Source: Arcticibacter eurypsychrophilus
GTDB lineage: Bacteria > Bacteroidota > Bacteroidia > Sphingobacteriales > Sphingobacteriaceae
NCBI RefSeq assembly: GCF_001730525.1
Contig: NZ_MDFN01000013.1
Coordinates: forward strand, 62,001-126,000
Direction of reading: 5' to 3'
DNA: 64,000 bases
Shown: piece by piece, positions 16,411 through 25,642 of the stretch
Position numbering within the stretch: position 1 is the stretch's first letter
Layout of the letters: every line of letters begins with the position of its first letter
Program-made: the position numbers and the translations under genes
Notes under the pieces: generated by a model
The model's input: only the letters and a program-made list of their open reading frames with translations
The model's database searches: none
Told to the model about the DNA's origin: nothing

Positions 16411-17672
16411 AAATAAAATGGATCCTGATCTTGCTGTGCTCGATAAGCATGAAAGATCTACTGGCACAATCTACTGCACCTTTTACCATTGAAGTGTGTT
16501 ATCAGCTTGCAAAAGAGCATTATCCTTTGATCAAAAAGCAGGAACTCATTCTACAAAAAAGTAAATATTTACTTCAGAACAGTTCAAAAACAAATCTTCC
16601 TCAATTAAATGTTAGCGGACAGGCTTCCTATCAATCAGAAACCGTTAGTTTTCCTGCTATGGGTGCAGGCATCTCGTTATCTTCTTTAGACAAAGATCAG
16701 TATAAGATTTTAGCGGATGTTTCACAGAACCTTTTTGATGGTGGGAATACCCACCATCAAAAAGCAGCTATACGGGCGAATGAAGCGGTTCAACAGCAAA
16801 GTCTGGAAGTCAGCTTACAAGTTATAAAGGATCGCATTAATCAAATTTACTTTTCAATTCTCCTCCTGGATGAACAGCTGAAACAAAATACAATCAGAAC
16901 AAGTGACCTGAATAGTTCGGCAGCAAAGGTAAGCGCATTGATTAAAAATGGTACTTCTTTTAGAAGTAATCTGGATGAGTTAAAAGCTGAACTGGTTCAG
17001 GCTGAGATGACGAATATTGAGATCAAGACGCAGTCGCAGGCTAATTTAGAGATGCTTTCGCTCCTGACGGGTAGCACAATTACGCGCCCCTCGCAATTAA
17101 TAGTTCCCAAACCACTTAGCAGTCCGGCCACTATCAACAGACCAGAGCTCAAATTATACGACTTACAAAAGAAGGTTTATACGATAGACGAGCAAAAGCT
17201 GCATACAGATTACCTTCCAAAGGTGAGTGCCTTTTTTCAGGGAGGATATGGACGGCCAACATTAAATTTCATCAAGAATGAATTCGGCCCCTGGTACATT
17301 ACTGGTGTAAGATTGAACTGGGCATTTGGTAGCCTCTACACCTTAAAAGACAACAAGAAAATACTGAATTTAAATAAGCTGTCTGTTGAGGCTGAAAGGG
17401 AAAGTTTCCTGCAGAACACCACAGTAAATTTAGCCCAGCAAACGAACGAAATACTCAAATTTAAAGCCCTCATTGAGCAGGATAGAAAAGCTATTGAACT
17501 TCGTGCATCCATCAAAAAAGCAGCTCAAGCACAACAGGAAAATGGGGTGATTACAATGCGGGATTATATTTCGCAGCTTAATGCGGAAAACATAGCCAGG
17601 CAGGCGCTGATACTTCACACTATTCAACTCTTGCAATCTCAATACAATTACATATATACTTCAGGAAATTAA
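16407..17672 (+). CDS. TolC-like outer membrane efflux protein
   Basis: A 421-residue outer-membrane channel for a tripartite exporter. A signal peptide (MKIKWILILLCSISMKDLLAQ) is followed by two OEP repeats rich in long helices. Typical pieces are YQLAKEHYPLIKKQELILQKSKYLL near the N-terminus, LFDGGNTHHQKAA (the D-G-G turn) and the second repeat starting at RPELKLYDLQKKVY. It should form a trimeric conduit with the HlyD-type adaptor encoded two bases downstream. Start and stop overlap or nearly touch those of its neighbours, which supports a single transcript. Confidence 0.93.
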   Translation: MKIKWILILLCSISMKDLLAQSTAPFTIEVCYQLAKEHYPLIKKQELILQKSKYLLQNSSKTNLPQLNVSGQASYQSETVSFPAMGAGISLSSLDKDQYKILADVSQNLFDGGNTHHQKAAIRANEAVQQQSLEVSLQVIKDRINQIYFSILLLDEQLKQNTIRTSDLNSSAAKVSALIKNGTSFRSNLDELKAELVQAEMTNIEIKTQSQANLEMLSLLTGSTITRPSQLIVPKPLSSPATINRPELKLYDLQKKVYTIDEQKLHTDYLPKVSAFFQGGYGRPTLNFIKNEFGPWYITGVRLNWAFGSLYTLKDNKKILNLNKLSVEAERESFLQNTTVNLAQQTNEILKFKALIEQDRKAIELRASIKKAAQAQQENGVITMRDYISQLNAENIARQALILHTIQLLQSQYNYIYTSGN

Positions 17673-17674
17673 TT

Positions 17675-18613
17675 ATGAAACAGCTTTATATATCACTGTG
17701 TTGCCTAATACTCATATCATGTTCCAATGAGCACGATTATGTCGCTTCAGGTAATTTTGAATCGGATGAGGTAATAGTCTCCGCTCAACAGAATGGGTTG
17801 CTGGAATCTTTTAACATCAAAGAAGGCTCCATGCTGAAGAAAGACAGTTTAGTGGGACAGATTGATGTAACCCTGGTTAAACTTCAAAAAGAGCAAACTG
17901 AAGCGACCATCCATTCTTTACAAGAAAAAACAAGCAATCCGGTAGAGCAAGCAAAAGTAGTAAAACGACAACTTCTGGTGCAGCAATCACAGCTGAATCA
18001 GCAACAAAGGGAACGACTCCGGACAAAGAACCTCGTAGAAGCTGATGCAGCAACACAAAAGCAACTGGATGACCTGGATGCCGGTATTGATCAGCTTCAA
18101 AAACAAATTGGCGTAACACATCAGCAACTTAAATTATATAATTCCAATACTTCTACTCAAAACCGCAGTATTTTGAGTGAAAAAGCGCCATTGGAAGTAG
18201 GTGCACGACAATATCAGGAGCAGATTGATAAGGGACAGGTAATAAACCCAATTAACGGAACAGTGCTGACCACGTATATCCTGAAAGGGGAACTTGCTGT
18301 AATTGGTAAACCGCTCTACAAAATCGCAAATGTAGACACTTTGTACCTAAAAGCCTATATAACAGGGGATCTACTTTCAGGTATTAAACCAGGACAACAA
18401 GTTCAGGTTCGTATTGACCAGGGGGATAAGGGCTATAAAAACTATTCGGGAGTCATATCCTGGATTTCTGACAAATCTGAATTTACCCCTAAAACCATCC
18501 AGACCAAAAATGAGCGGGCCAATCTGGTATATGCGCTTAAAGTAAGGGTTAAAAATGACGGTTACCTTAAAATTGGCATGTACGGGGAAGTCATCGCTGC
18601 TAAGGATAAATAA
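17675..18613 (+). CDS. HlyD/YbhG-family periplasmic adaptor (lipoprotein)
   Basis: A 312-residue membrane fusion protein. The N-terminus MKQLYISLCCLILISCSNEH is a lipoprotein signal (ISC|S). The mature protein has a first half-barrel/lipoyl strand (ASGNFESDEVIVSAQQNGLLESFNIKEGSMLKK), a long Gln/Leu-rich helical hairpin (about residues 70-165: coiled coil with HQQLKLYN), the returning lipoyl part (GQVINPINGTVLTTYILKGELAVIGKPLYKIANVDTLYLKAYI) and a beta-barrel domain (GQQVQVRIDQGDKGYKNYSGVISWIS). It links the inner-membrane ABC-2 permeases to the TolC protein. One base separates its stop from the next start. Confidence 0.93.
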   Translation: MKQLYISLCCLILISCSNEHDYVASGNFESDEVIVSAQQNGLLESFNIKEGSMLKKDSLVGQIDVTLVKLQKEQTEATIHSLQEKTSNPVEQAKVVKRQLLVQQSQLNQQQRERLRTKNLVEADAATQKQLDDLDAGIDQLQKQIGVTHQQLKLYNSNTSTQNRSILSEKAPLEVGARQYQEQIDKGQVINPINGTVLTTYILKGELAVIGKPLYKIANVDTLYLKAYITGDLLSGIKPGQQVQVRIDQGDKGYKNYSGVISWISDKSEFTPKTIQTKNERANLVYALKVRVKNDGYLKIGMYGEVIAAKDK

Positions 18614-18614
18614 A

Positions 18615-19538
18615 ATGAATGCGGTAACACTTCAAAATATTAGCAAAACCTACGATAAAGGGAAGGTACTTGCAGTAGATGATATCTCTTTTGAGGTAAA
18701 GGAGGGTGAATTGTTTGGACTTATTGGTCCGGATGGGGCAGGTAAAACTTCTATCTTCCGGATTCTGACCACTTTGTTGTTGGCCGACAAAGGAGAAGCC
18801 AGTGTTGCCGGCTTCGATGTAATTAAAGATTATCAATCGATCAGAAACAATGTAGGTTATATGCCTGGCAAGTTTTCGCTATACCAGGATCTTACTGTAG
18901 TAGAAAATCTGAGTTTTTTTGCAACTGTATTTGGCACTACAATAGAGGCCAATTACGAGTTGATCAAGGATATTTATGATCAGATCAAACCTTTCAGTAA
19001 CCGAAGGGCGGGAAAGCTATCAGGAGGTATGAAACAAAAGCTAGCGCTTTGCTGTGCGTTGATCCACAAACCGTTGGTCTTGTTGTTGGATGAACCCACT
19101 ACTGGCGTCGACGTGGTATCCCGTAAGGAATTCTGGGAGATGCTTAAAACATTAAAAAAAAAGGGCATCACTATTTTGGTATCTACGCCTTATATGGATG
19201 AGGCCAATTTATGCGAACGGATTGCTCTTCTTCAAAAAGGTAAAATCATGTCGGTTGATACGCCTGAAAATATCATCAAGGCATTTCCGTATATGCTGTA
19301 TGGGGCAAAATCTGATCATATATACAAACTGCTTAATGATTTAAGGACTGCTAAACAAGTGGAAAGCTGTTATGCATTTGGCGAATTTCTACATGTTACC
19401 TTAAAAGAAAAGCAGGATGATGGTAAGGAAATATTAAGGGTAATTGCGGAGCAAAATGGGCATTCTAATATTTGGATTGAAGAGATTAAACCTGGGATTG
19501 AAGACAGTTTTATTTTACTATCTGCGGAACAGGATTAA
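18615..19538 (+). CDS. ABC transporter ATPase, YbhF/RbbA-type first nucleotide-binding domain
   Basis: A 307-residue ABC ATPase. Walker A is GPDGAGKTS, the signature LSGGMKQKL, Walker B VLLLDEPTTGVD. The switch region reads VSTPYMDEAN, with Pro where most NBDs have the H-loop His. This set (GPDGAGK and STPYMDEA) is the pattern of the first half of YbhF/RbbA, which in E. coli is fused to a second NBD; here the second half is a separate gene at 19746. The ATG at 18615 is preferred over an in-frame start inside hlyD because it gives the normal N-terminus MNAVTLQNISKTYDKG. The C-terminal 80 residues are an extension after the NBD. Confidence 0.93.
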   Translation: MNAVTLQNISKTYDKGKVLAVDDISFEVKEGELFGLIGPDGAGKTSIFRILTTLLLADKGEASVAGFDVIKDYQSIRNNVGYMPGKFSLYQDLTVVENLSFFATVFGTTIEANYELIKDIYDQIKPFSNRRAGKLSGGMKQKLALCCALIHKPLVLLLDEPTTGVDVVSRKEFWEMLKTLKKKGITILVSTPYMDEANLCERIALLQKGKIMSVDTPENIIKAFPYMLYGAKSDHIYKLLNDLRTAKQVESCYAFGEFLHVTLKEKQDDGKEILRVIAEQNGHSNIWIEEIKPGIEDSFILLSAEQD

Positions 19539-19597
19539 CTTGATAAACTAAAAAAAAGGAAAGTCATTTTTTATAAAAGCAGAGTGATTGAAGAACA

Positions 19598-19657
19598 GAA
19601 CTAACCTTTTATACCGAAGGTGAATAAAACCATTTCTGATTAAAATAAGGTTAGTTC
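19598..19657. repeat. Spaced inverted repeat between the two ABC ATPase genes
   Basis: GAACTAACCTT at 19598-19608 is perfectly inverted at 19647-19657 (AAGGTTAGTTC), 38 bases apart, in the 207-base gap 19539-19745. Every other junction in this operon has a gap or overlap of four bases or fewer, so the gap stands out. As RNA it would form a long-looped hairpin; there is no T-run after it, so it may be a processing or operator site rather than a terminator. Confidence 0.5.
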
Positions 19658-19745
19658 GATTCGAGGTTAACATCTTATAATGGACAGATTTAAAATCATT
19701 CCTATATAAAATAAAGTCAGCACTAAAAAACGTTTACTCACAACA

Positions 19746-20492
19746 ATGGACGAAGAAAAAGTAATCACATGCAAAGCGCTCAGTAAAAAGTTTGGGGACT
19801 TTTATGCCGTCAATGAAATAACTTTTGATGTCAATAAAGGAGAAATCTTCGGCTTCCTTGGTGCAAATGGAGCGGGTAAAACAACGGCTATGCGGATGCT
19901 TTGCGGGCTCTCTTTTCCGAGTTCAGGCGAAGCAACTGTAGCCGGTTTTGATGTATATAAACAACAGGAATCTATAAAAAAGAATATCGGGTATATGAGT
20001 CAGAAGTTTTCTCTTTATGAGAACCTGAACATACTTGAGAATATTGAATTCTTTGGCGGCGTTTATGGTGTGGAGCGTAAAGAAATTAAAGAGCGGAGTG
20101 CCCTACTCATCCAATCATTAGGACTTGAAAAAGAAGCAAAAAAAATGGTAGGCGAACTCCCTTTAGGTTGGAAGCAAAAATTAGCTTTTTCGGTAGCTAT
20201 ATTCCACCGTCCAAAGATTGTATTTCTGGATGAACCCACCGGAGGAGTTGATCCCGTTACCAGAAGACAGTTTTGGGATATGATTTATGAAGCTGCCGCA
20301 ACAGGCATCACCATATTCGTCACCACCCATTACATGGATGAAGCGGAGTATTGCAACCGAATCTCAATTATGGTTGATGGAAAAGTGGAAGCACTCGATT
20401 CTCCGGCGAACTTGAAGTCTCAATTCTCCGTCCATTCTATGGATGACGTTTTTTACCAGTTGGCCCGTGGAGCGAGCCGATCAGCAGATTAA
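19746..20492 (+). CDS. ABC transporter ATPase, YbhF/RbbA-type second nucleotide-binding domain
   Basis: A 248-residue ABC ATPase. Walker A GANGAGKTT and Walker B VFLDEPTGGVDP are canonical, and the H-loop is present (VTTHYMDEAEYCNRI). The signature motif is degenerate: LPLGWKQKL in place of LSGGQ. This is typical of the second NBD of YbhF-like proteins. With the preceding ATPase it should form a heterodimer with one canonical and one degenerate ATP site. It ends one base before the start of the first permease, so the two are translationally close. Confidence 0.93.
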   Translation: MDEEKVITCKALSKKFGDFYAVNEITFDVNKGEIFGFLGANGAGKTTAMRMLCGLSFPSSGEATVAGFDVYKQQESIKKNIGYMSQKFSLYENLNILENIEFFGGVYGVERKEIKERSALLIQSLGLEKEAKKMVGELPLGWKQKLAFSVAIFHRPKIVFLDEPTGGVDPVTRRQFWDMIYEAAATGITIFVTTHYMDEAEYCNRISIMVDGKVEALDSPANLKSQFSVHSMDDVFYQLARGASRSAD

Positions 20493-20493
20493 T

Positions 20494-21600
20494 ATGAAAC
20501 AGCTACTAGCATTCACAAAAAAGGAGTTTTACCAGGTTATCCGTGACAAGCGTACCCTGCTAATCATGTTCGGATTGCCAATTGTGCAGATCATCCTATT
20601 TGGATTTGCGTTGACTAGTGAAGTAAAAAACGTGCACCTCATCATTTCCGATAACTCCAAAGATGTCAATACCCTACAAATCATCAATAAAATCAAAGCA
20701 TCACCTTACTTCAGCGTAGATGAATCTGTTATGGGATATGCGGATATTGAGGAGGCATTTAAAAAAGGAACAGTAAAAAGCGCCTTAATTTTTCCTTCCG
20801 ATTTCGGGAAGGATCTTGTGCATTCAGGAAAAGCCCAGGTACAGATTATTGCTGACGGCTCTGATCCTAATACAGCTAAAACTATTGTCAATTATCTGAC
20901 TGCCATTATCAATGATTATCAGGCACAGCTATCCCCTGCCGCAGGCTTAACCTACAAAATAATCCCAGAAACAAGAATGCTTTACAATGAAGAAGGGAAT
21001 GGATCATTAAACTTTATTCCAGGGGTTATGGCACTCATCCTGATGATTGTGTGCACGGCACTCACCTCTGTTTCAGTCGTTAAAGAAAAAGAACTGGGAA
21101 CGATGGAAATCTTACTGGTATCTCCCTTTAAACCTTTTATGGTACTCATCTCCAAAGCTATACCTTACCTGGTTCTCTCCATAGCTAACTTTACTGTTAT
21201 TATACTGCTTTCTGTATATGCTTTGGATGTGGAAATAAAAGGCAGCATCCTCTTGCTATTCATGGAAAGCGCCCTTTTTATTATTACTTGCCTTTCACTC
21301 GGCTTGTTGATTTCCAATGTGACGGCGTCACAACAAACAGCCCTACTGATTTCTATGATGGGATTGCAGATACCCACACTGATTTTTACAGGATTTATGT
21401 TTCCTCTGGAAAACATGCCCTGGATCTTTCAGGCTATTTCAAAAATAATCCCTGCACACTGGTATTATTTGATTGTCAAGTCCGTAATGCTAAAAGGTCT
21501 GGGTTTTGAAGGTGTCTGGAAAGAAACCCTTATTTTGATAGGAATGACCACTGTGTTGCTTAGTGTGGCACTAAAGAACTTTAAAATCAGGCTATCATGA
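20494..21600 (+). CDS. ABC-2 type permease (YbhS/YbhR-like), first subunit
   Basis: A 368-residue inner-membrane permease of the ABC-2/YhhJ group: one N-terminal helix (LLIMFGLPIVQIILFGFALT), a large periplasmic domain of about 140 residues, then five helices (FIPGVMALILMIVCTALTSVSVV, with the EKELGTMEILLVSPF cytosolic elbow that contacts the ATPase). The ATG at 20494 is chosen because the frame upstream of it lies inside the ATPase gene and the N-terminus MKQLLAFTKKEFYQVIRDKRT is the family standard. It overlaps the second permease by four bases (ATGA). Confidence 0.93.
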   Translation: MKQLLAFTKKEFYQVIRDKRTLLIMFGLPIVQIILFGFALTSEVKNVHLIISDNSKDVNTLQIINKIKASPYFSVDESVMGYADIEEAFKKGTVKSALIFPSDFGKDLVHSGKAQVQIIADGSDPNTAKTIVNYLTAIINDYQAQLSPAAGLTYKIIPETRMLYNEEGNGSLNFIPGVMALILMIVCTALTSVSVVKEKELGTMEILLVSPFKPFMVLISKAIPYLVLSIANFTVIILLSVYALDVEIKGSILLLFMESALFIITCLSLGLLISNVTASQQTALLISMMGLQIPTLIFTGFMFPLENMPWIFQAISKIIPAHWYYLIVKSVMLKGLGFEGVWKETLILIGMTTVLLSVALKNFKIRLS

Positions 21601-22709
21601 AGATCCTAGGCTTTATATTGCAAAAAGAATTCAGACAAGTTTCCAGGGATAAAACCATCCTGATCATGATGTTCTTGATGCCCACCATACAGTTAATCGT
21701 ATTTCCTATTGCCATGAATTTTGATGTCAAAAGTGTCAACATCTCAATTATCGATCATGACAACAGTACTTACTCTCAAAAGCTGATTAGCAAAATTGGG
21801 TCTTCCGGATTTTTCAAGATTATCAGTATGGAAACTTCTTATCCAAACGCTTTACAGAAAATCGAACAGGATAAAGCAGATATTGTAATGGAAATTCCCT
21901 CCGGATTTGAGCGTAACTTAGTCAGAGAAGGAATGCAAAAAATAGGAATTTCTGTTGATGCTATAAACGGTGCCAAGGCTTCTATTGGCGGAAGTTATCT
22001 GACTGCTGTACTGAAGGATTTCAATGCGAACCTCGAAATAAACACTGAGAATCCTGCTAAGCAACAGGGCATGATTGACGTTACCTTCCGAAATTGGTAT
22101 AATATCCGGGCGGAGTATAAATACAATATTGTTCCGGCTATCCTCGTGATCCTTTTAACGATGATCGGCGGATTCCTGGCAGCACTCAACATTGTAAAGG
22201 AAAAAGAAATGGGTACCATCGAACAGATTAATGTTACCCCGATAAAAAAATGGGAGTTTATTCTAGGTAAACTGATCCCCTTCTGGATTATTGGTATGAT
22301 CATTTTCACAATTGGTTTATTCGTCTGTTGGATCGTATATGGCATTATCTCCCAGGGAAGTATTCCGCTCCTCTATTTATTTGCCTCTGTTTATCTGATT
22401 GCGTTGCTGGGTTTCGGTTTATTAATTTCCACTTATTGCGACAGTCAGGTTCAAGCAATGTTTGTTGCTTTCTTCTTTATGATGATTTTCATGTTGATGG
22501 GTGGACTGTTTACATCCGTAGAAAGCATGCCCTCATGGGCAAGAGGAATATCTAATATGCTGCCTGTAACCCATTTCATTAAGGTCGTTAGGATGATCAT
22601 GTTAAAGGGCAGTAACTTTGGTGATGTACAAACCGAGTTTTTGTATTTAATCGTCTTTGGCATCATACTGAACGGCTGGGCTATATGGAATTACCGCAAA
22701 ACTTCTTAA
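21597..22709 (+). CDS. ABC-2 type permease (YbhS/YbhR-like), second subunit
   Basis: A 370-residue partner of the preceding permease with the same layout: N-terminal MKILGFILQKEFRQVSRDKTILIMMFLMP, a periplasmic domain, and five C-terminal helices with the elbow sequence EKEMGTIEQINVTPIKKWEF. Together the two permeases, two ATPases, HlyD adaptor and TolC form a complete exporter resembling E. coli YbhGFSR, which has been linked to drug and cation efflux. The substrate here is unknown. It is the last gene of the tight cluster; the next gene is 84 bases away. Confidence 0.93.
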   Translation: MKILGFILQKEFRQVSRDKTILIMMFLMPTIQLIVFPIAMNFDVKSVNISIIDHDNSTYSQKLISKIGSSGFFKIISMETSYPNALQKIEQDKADIVMEIPSGFERNLVREGMQKIGISVDAINGAKASIGGSYLTAVLKDFNANLEINTENPAKQQGMIDVTFRNWYNIRAEYKYNIVPAILVILLTMIGGFLAALNIVKEKEMGTIEQINVTPIKKWEFILGKLIPFWIIGMIIFTIGLFVCWIVYGIISQGSIPLLYLFASVYLIALLGFGLLISTYCDSQVQAMFVAFFFMMIFMLMGGLFTSVESMPSWARGISNMLPVTHFIKVVRMIMLKGSNFGDVQTEFLYLIVFGIILNGWAIWNYRKTS

Positions 22710-22793
22710 TAAATTAACAAAGCTTTTGTAACATATTGGTTATCAAATAATCAAATATACTATTTCAACTAATTAAGCACCAATCTATGACTT

Positions 22794-23018
22794 ATGGAAA
22801 ATTTCAATCACATCCTGGTCTTCAAAACAAATATTAAAACTCCAGAAGACAGAGAAACGTTAAAACCATTGTTTGAAAAACATGAAAGTATAAAACAATG
22901 GAATGTGGACCTATATGACGAAGATTATGTATTGAGAATTATATCATACACCCTTAATCATCAGTACATTATCAAACTACTTCATGTTCATGGATACGAC
23001 TGTGAGGAACTTATTTAA
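22794..23018 (+). CDS. Small HMA-fold-like protein lacking the CxxC site
   Basis: A 74-residue protein. The order of hydrophobic strands and helices (NHILVFKTNI, a helix over PEDRETLKPLFEKHESI, WNVDLYDEDYVLRIISYT, a helix over HQYIIKLLHVHG, then YDCEELI) fits a beta-alpha-beta-beta-alpha-beta ferredoxin-like fold as in heavy-metal-associated domains, but there is no CxxC. Short proteins of this look are common next to transporters and dehydrogenases in Bacteroidota; the function is not known. Two bases separate it from the MFS gene downstream, so the two are surely co-translated. Confidence 0.7.
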   Translation: MENFNHILVFKTNIKTPEDRETLKPLFEKHESIKQWNVDLYDEDYVLRIISYTLNHQYIIKLLHVHGYDCEELI

Positions 23019-23020
23019 CT

Positions 23021-24277
23021 ATGATCAAAGAAGATACCCTACCTTTTACAGGATACCAGAAATTTGCAATTTTCATTCTTGCCCTCACTCAATTTACAGT
23101 CATTCTCGACTTTATGGTCATGTCGCCATTGGGTGACATGTTGATGAAATCATTGAGTTTACAACCATCCTCCTTTGGACTGGCGGTATCGGCCTATGCT
23201 TTTAGTGCAGGTATTTCAGGATTGCTTACTGCTGGATTCGCAGATCGTTTTGACCGGAAAAAGTTATTGGTATTTTTCTATATAGGATTTATAATTGGGA
23301 CTATATTCTGCGGATTAGCCCATTCTTACGTCGCATTAATCGTTGCAAGGATCATCACAGGATTATTTGGCGGAGTGATCGGCTCCATTTCAATGGCCAT
23401 CATCACCGATCTGTTTGTTTTGCAACAGCGGGGACGAGTAATGGGCTTTATTCAAATGGGTTTTGGAGCCAGTCAAGTATTGGGCATCCCTATTAGCTTA
23501 TATATTGCCAATTATTGGGGTTGGGAAGCTCCCTTTTTAATGGTAGCCGCTATTGCCATAATGACCGTAGTTTGCATCATGATAAAACTAAGACCAGTTA
23601 CCAAACATCTTGCTGCTCAGCACGACAAATCCGCTTTTCTGCACCTATGGCATACACTAGCCAAAAAAGACTATCGGATAGGCTTTTCAGCTACGGCATT
23701 ATTGTCCATTGGAGGGTTTATGATGATGCCTTTTAGCAGTGCCTTTGCAATCAATAATTTAAAGGTTTCTATGGATCAGCTGCCGATCTTATTTATGGTA
23801 GCCGGAGTAAGTTCACTAATTATTATGCCTATTGTTGGTAAGCTAAGCGACAGTTTAGACAAGTTTAAAATTTTTGCCTTTGCTTCAGTTTGGATGATGA
23901 TTATGTGTGTGCTGTATACCAATCTGGGGGTAACCTCTTTCTGGGTCGTCATCATCTTTAATATCCTGATGATGATGGGCATTATGAGCAGGATGGTCCC
24001 TTCATCCGCTTTAACAAGTGCTGTTCCCGAAACATACGATCGTGGTTCTTTTATGAGCATTAACTCCTCTTTACAACAAATTGCTGGTGGTGTTGCCGCT
24101 GCAATTGCAGGAATGATTGTAGTTCAAAAAGATAAAGCAAGTCCGCTTGAACATTATGATACCGTAGGTTATGTCATTGTTGTCATCTCTATTCTCAGCA
24201 TCATTCTGATGTACCGGGTAAGTGAACTCATCAAAAAGAATACAAAAATACGTGCTGTGACCAGCAATGTTATTTGA
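23021..24277 (+). CDS. MFS transporter, AraJ/sugar-efflux-like
   Basis: A 418-residue transporter with 12 predicted membrane helices. MFS motif A is present as GFADRFDRKKLLVF (G-x3-D-R-x-x-R-K) after helix 2, and the N-terminal region FAIFILALTQFTVILDFMVMSPLGDMLMK contains the D-x-M-V-M-S/P pattern seen in drug/H+ antiporters of the YdhP/AraJ type. Members export drugs or sugars by proton exchange. Its location behind a complete ABC exporter and next to a dehydrogenase suggests a detoxification locus, but no substrate can be named. Confidence 0.9.
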   Translation: MIKEDTLPFTGYQKFAIFILALTQFTVILDFMVMSPLGDMLMKSLSLQPSSFGLAVSAYAFSAGISGLLTAGFADRFDRKKLLVFFYIGFIIGTIFCGLAHSYVALIVARIITGLFGGVIGSISMAIITDLFVLQQRGRVMGFIQMGFGASQVLGIPISLYIANYWGWEAPFLMVAAIAIMTVVCIMIKLRPVTKHLAAQHDKSAFLHLWHTLAKKDYRIGFSATALLSIGGFMMMPFSSAFAINNLKVSMDQLPILFMVAGVSSLIIMPIVGKLSDSLDKFKIFAFASVWMMIMCVLYTNLGVTSFWVVIIFNILMMMGIMSRMVPSSALTSAVPETYDRGSFMSINSSLQQIAGGVAAAIAGMIVVQKDKASPLEHYDTVGYVIVVISILSIILMYRVSELIKKNTKIRAVTSNVI

Positions 24278-24351
24278 AGATCTTTAAAACTTATTAAAGT
24301 GTGGTAGTGTTATTCCCAGCATCTACTATACTATTAATAAACATACTATCT

Positions 24352-25509
24352 ATGAAAGCAGCAGTATTTCACAAACCAGGTGATATCAGTTATGATACCG
24401 TGGAAGACCCACGTATCGAACAAGGAGGGGACGTAATTTTACGGGTTACCTCAACCGCTATTTGCGGATCAGACCTTCACATCTTTAGTGGTGCAGTACC
24501 CCAACCTACGGATATGATCATAGGGCATGAGTTCATGGGAATTGTTGAAGAAGTTGGCCCTTCAGTTAAGAATTTGAAACGTGGCGACCGGGTGATTGTT
24601 CCCTTCCCCATTGCATGCGGACACTGTTTCTTTTGTAGTCATGGCGCTTCTCCACATTGCGAAAACTCCAACTACGAACATTATGGGCCCAATGGCGACG
24701 TGGCGGATCAAAAAGGCGCAGCATTATTCGGCTATACAGACCTTTACGGTGGATATTCAGGCGGACAAGCTGAATACGTTAGAGTCCCTTATGCTGATAT
24801 TAGTCCAAGAATTATTCCGGACAATATTACCGATGAGCAAGCTTTGTTTTTAACTGATATTTTCCCTACAGGCTGGTCTGCAATTGATTGGGCACAGCTC
24901 AAAGGCGGAGAAGTGGTTGCTATTTTTGGCTCTGGTCCGGTTGGCCTTATGGCACAAAAAGCAGCATGGATCAATGGCGCCAGCAGGGTAATTGCGATAG
25001 ATCCATTGGATTACCGTTTGGAAAAGGCAAAAGAAGTGAATAAAGTTGACACGATAAATCCAAATAAAGTAGACGTTGTTGAAGCCATCAGAGCGATGAC
25101 CGGAGGCAGAGGAGCTGACGTTTGTGTGGATGCTGTCGGGTTTGAACCTGAACGCTCCTTTATGGATAAGGTTAAAGCAACAGTTAATTTTGAAAAAGGA
25201 AGTATCAAAGTTATAGACCTTTGCTTTAAAGCCGTCAGAAGAAGTGGTACGGTTTCTATAGTTGGAGTTTACGGAAGTCCTTTCGATAATTTCCCTGTTC
25301 ATCGGATGTTTGATAAAGGCTTGACTATCAAGCAGGGGCAAGCACCAGTACTGAACTACATAGACCACCTGATCGATTTAGTTAAAGAGGAAAAGGTTGT
25401 TCTGGATGATATTATTACACACAGCCTTCCATTAAGTGATGTAGCGCATGCGTATAAGATCTTTGATGAAAAGGAAGACGATTGCGTAAAAGTTGTCTTG
25501 AAACCATAG
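24352..25509 (+). CDS. Zinc-dependent alcohol/formaldehyde dehydrogenase (MDR family)
   Basis: A 385-residue medium-chain dehydrogenase. Catalytic zinc ligands are in AICGSDLHIF (Cys) and GHEFMGIVEEVG (His, Glu). A structural zinc site is seen as C-x2-C-x2-C-x7-C in ACGHCFFCSHGASPHC. The NAD(P)-binding motif is FGSGPVGLMAQ. The sequence resembles the glutathione-independent formaldehyde dehydrogenase group and related threonine-dehydrogenase-like enzymes used for aldehyde detoxification. The ATG at 24352 is chosen over a GTG at 24301 because MKAAVFHKPGDI is the normal family N-terminus. It is followed by a strong terminator, which likely ends the whole 15.8-25.5 kb cluster. Confidence 0.92.
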   Translation: MKAAVFHKPGDISYDTVEDPRIEQGGDVILRVTSTAICGSDLHIFSGAVPQPTDMIIGHEFMGIVEEVGPSVKNLKRGDRVIVPFPIACGHCFFCSHGASPHCENSNYEHYGPNGDVADQKGAALFGYTDLYGGYSGGQAEYVRVPYADISPRIIPDNITDEQALFLTDIFPTGWSAIDWAQLKGGEVVAIFGSGPVGLMAQKAAWINGASRVIAIDPLDYRLEKAKEVNKVDTINPNKVDVVEAIRAMTGGRGADVCVDAVGFEPERSFMDKVKATVNFEKGSIKVIDLCFKAVRRSGTVSIVGVYGSPFDNFPVHRMFDKGLTIKQGQAPVLNYIDHLIDLVKEEKVVLDDIITHSLPLSDVAHAYKIFDEKEDDCVKVVLKP

Positions 25510-25582
25510 CCCTATTCCGCAATATGAATAAACAGCAAAAACCAGTAGATAAGTAATTGTAGAGTTTTTCTGCATACCGTAT

Positions 25583-25642
25583 TTAAAAGCAAAAAGCATC
25601 CTAGAGAAGTAACTCATTCTTTCAGGATGTTTTGCTTTTAAA
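25583..25642 (+). terminator. Intrinsic terminator after the dehydrogenase gene
   Basis: TTAAAAGCAAAA-AGCATCCT (from 25583) pairs with AGGATGTTTTGCTTTTAA (ending 25642); only a two-base AG bulge breaks the long stem and the loop is about 21 bases. The 3' arm is T-rich. The remaining 372 bases up to the PhzF start at 26015 contain no gene or repeat that I can see. Confidence 0.8.
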
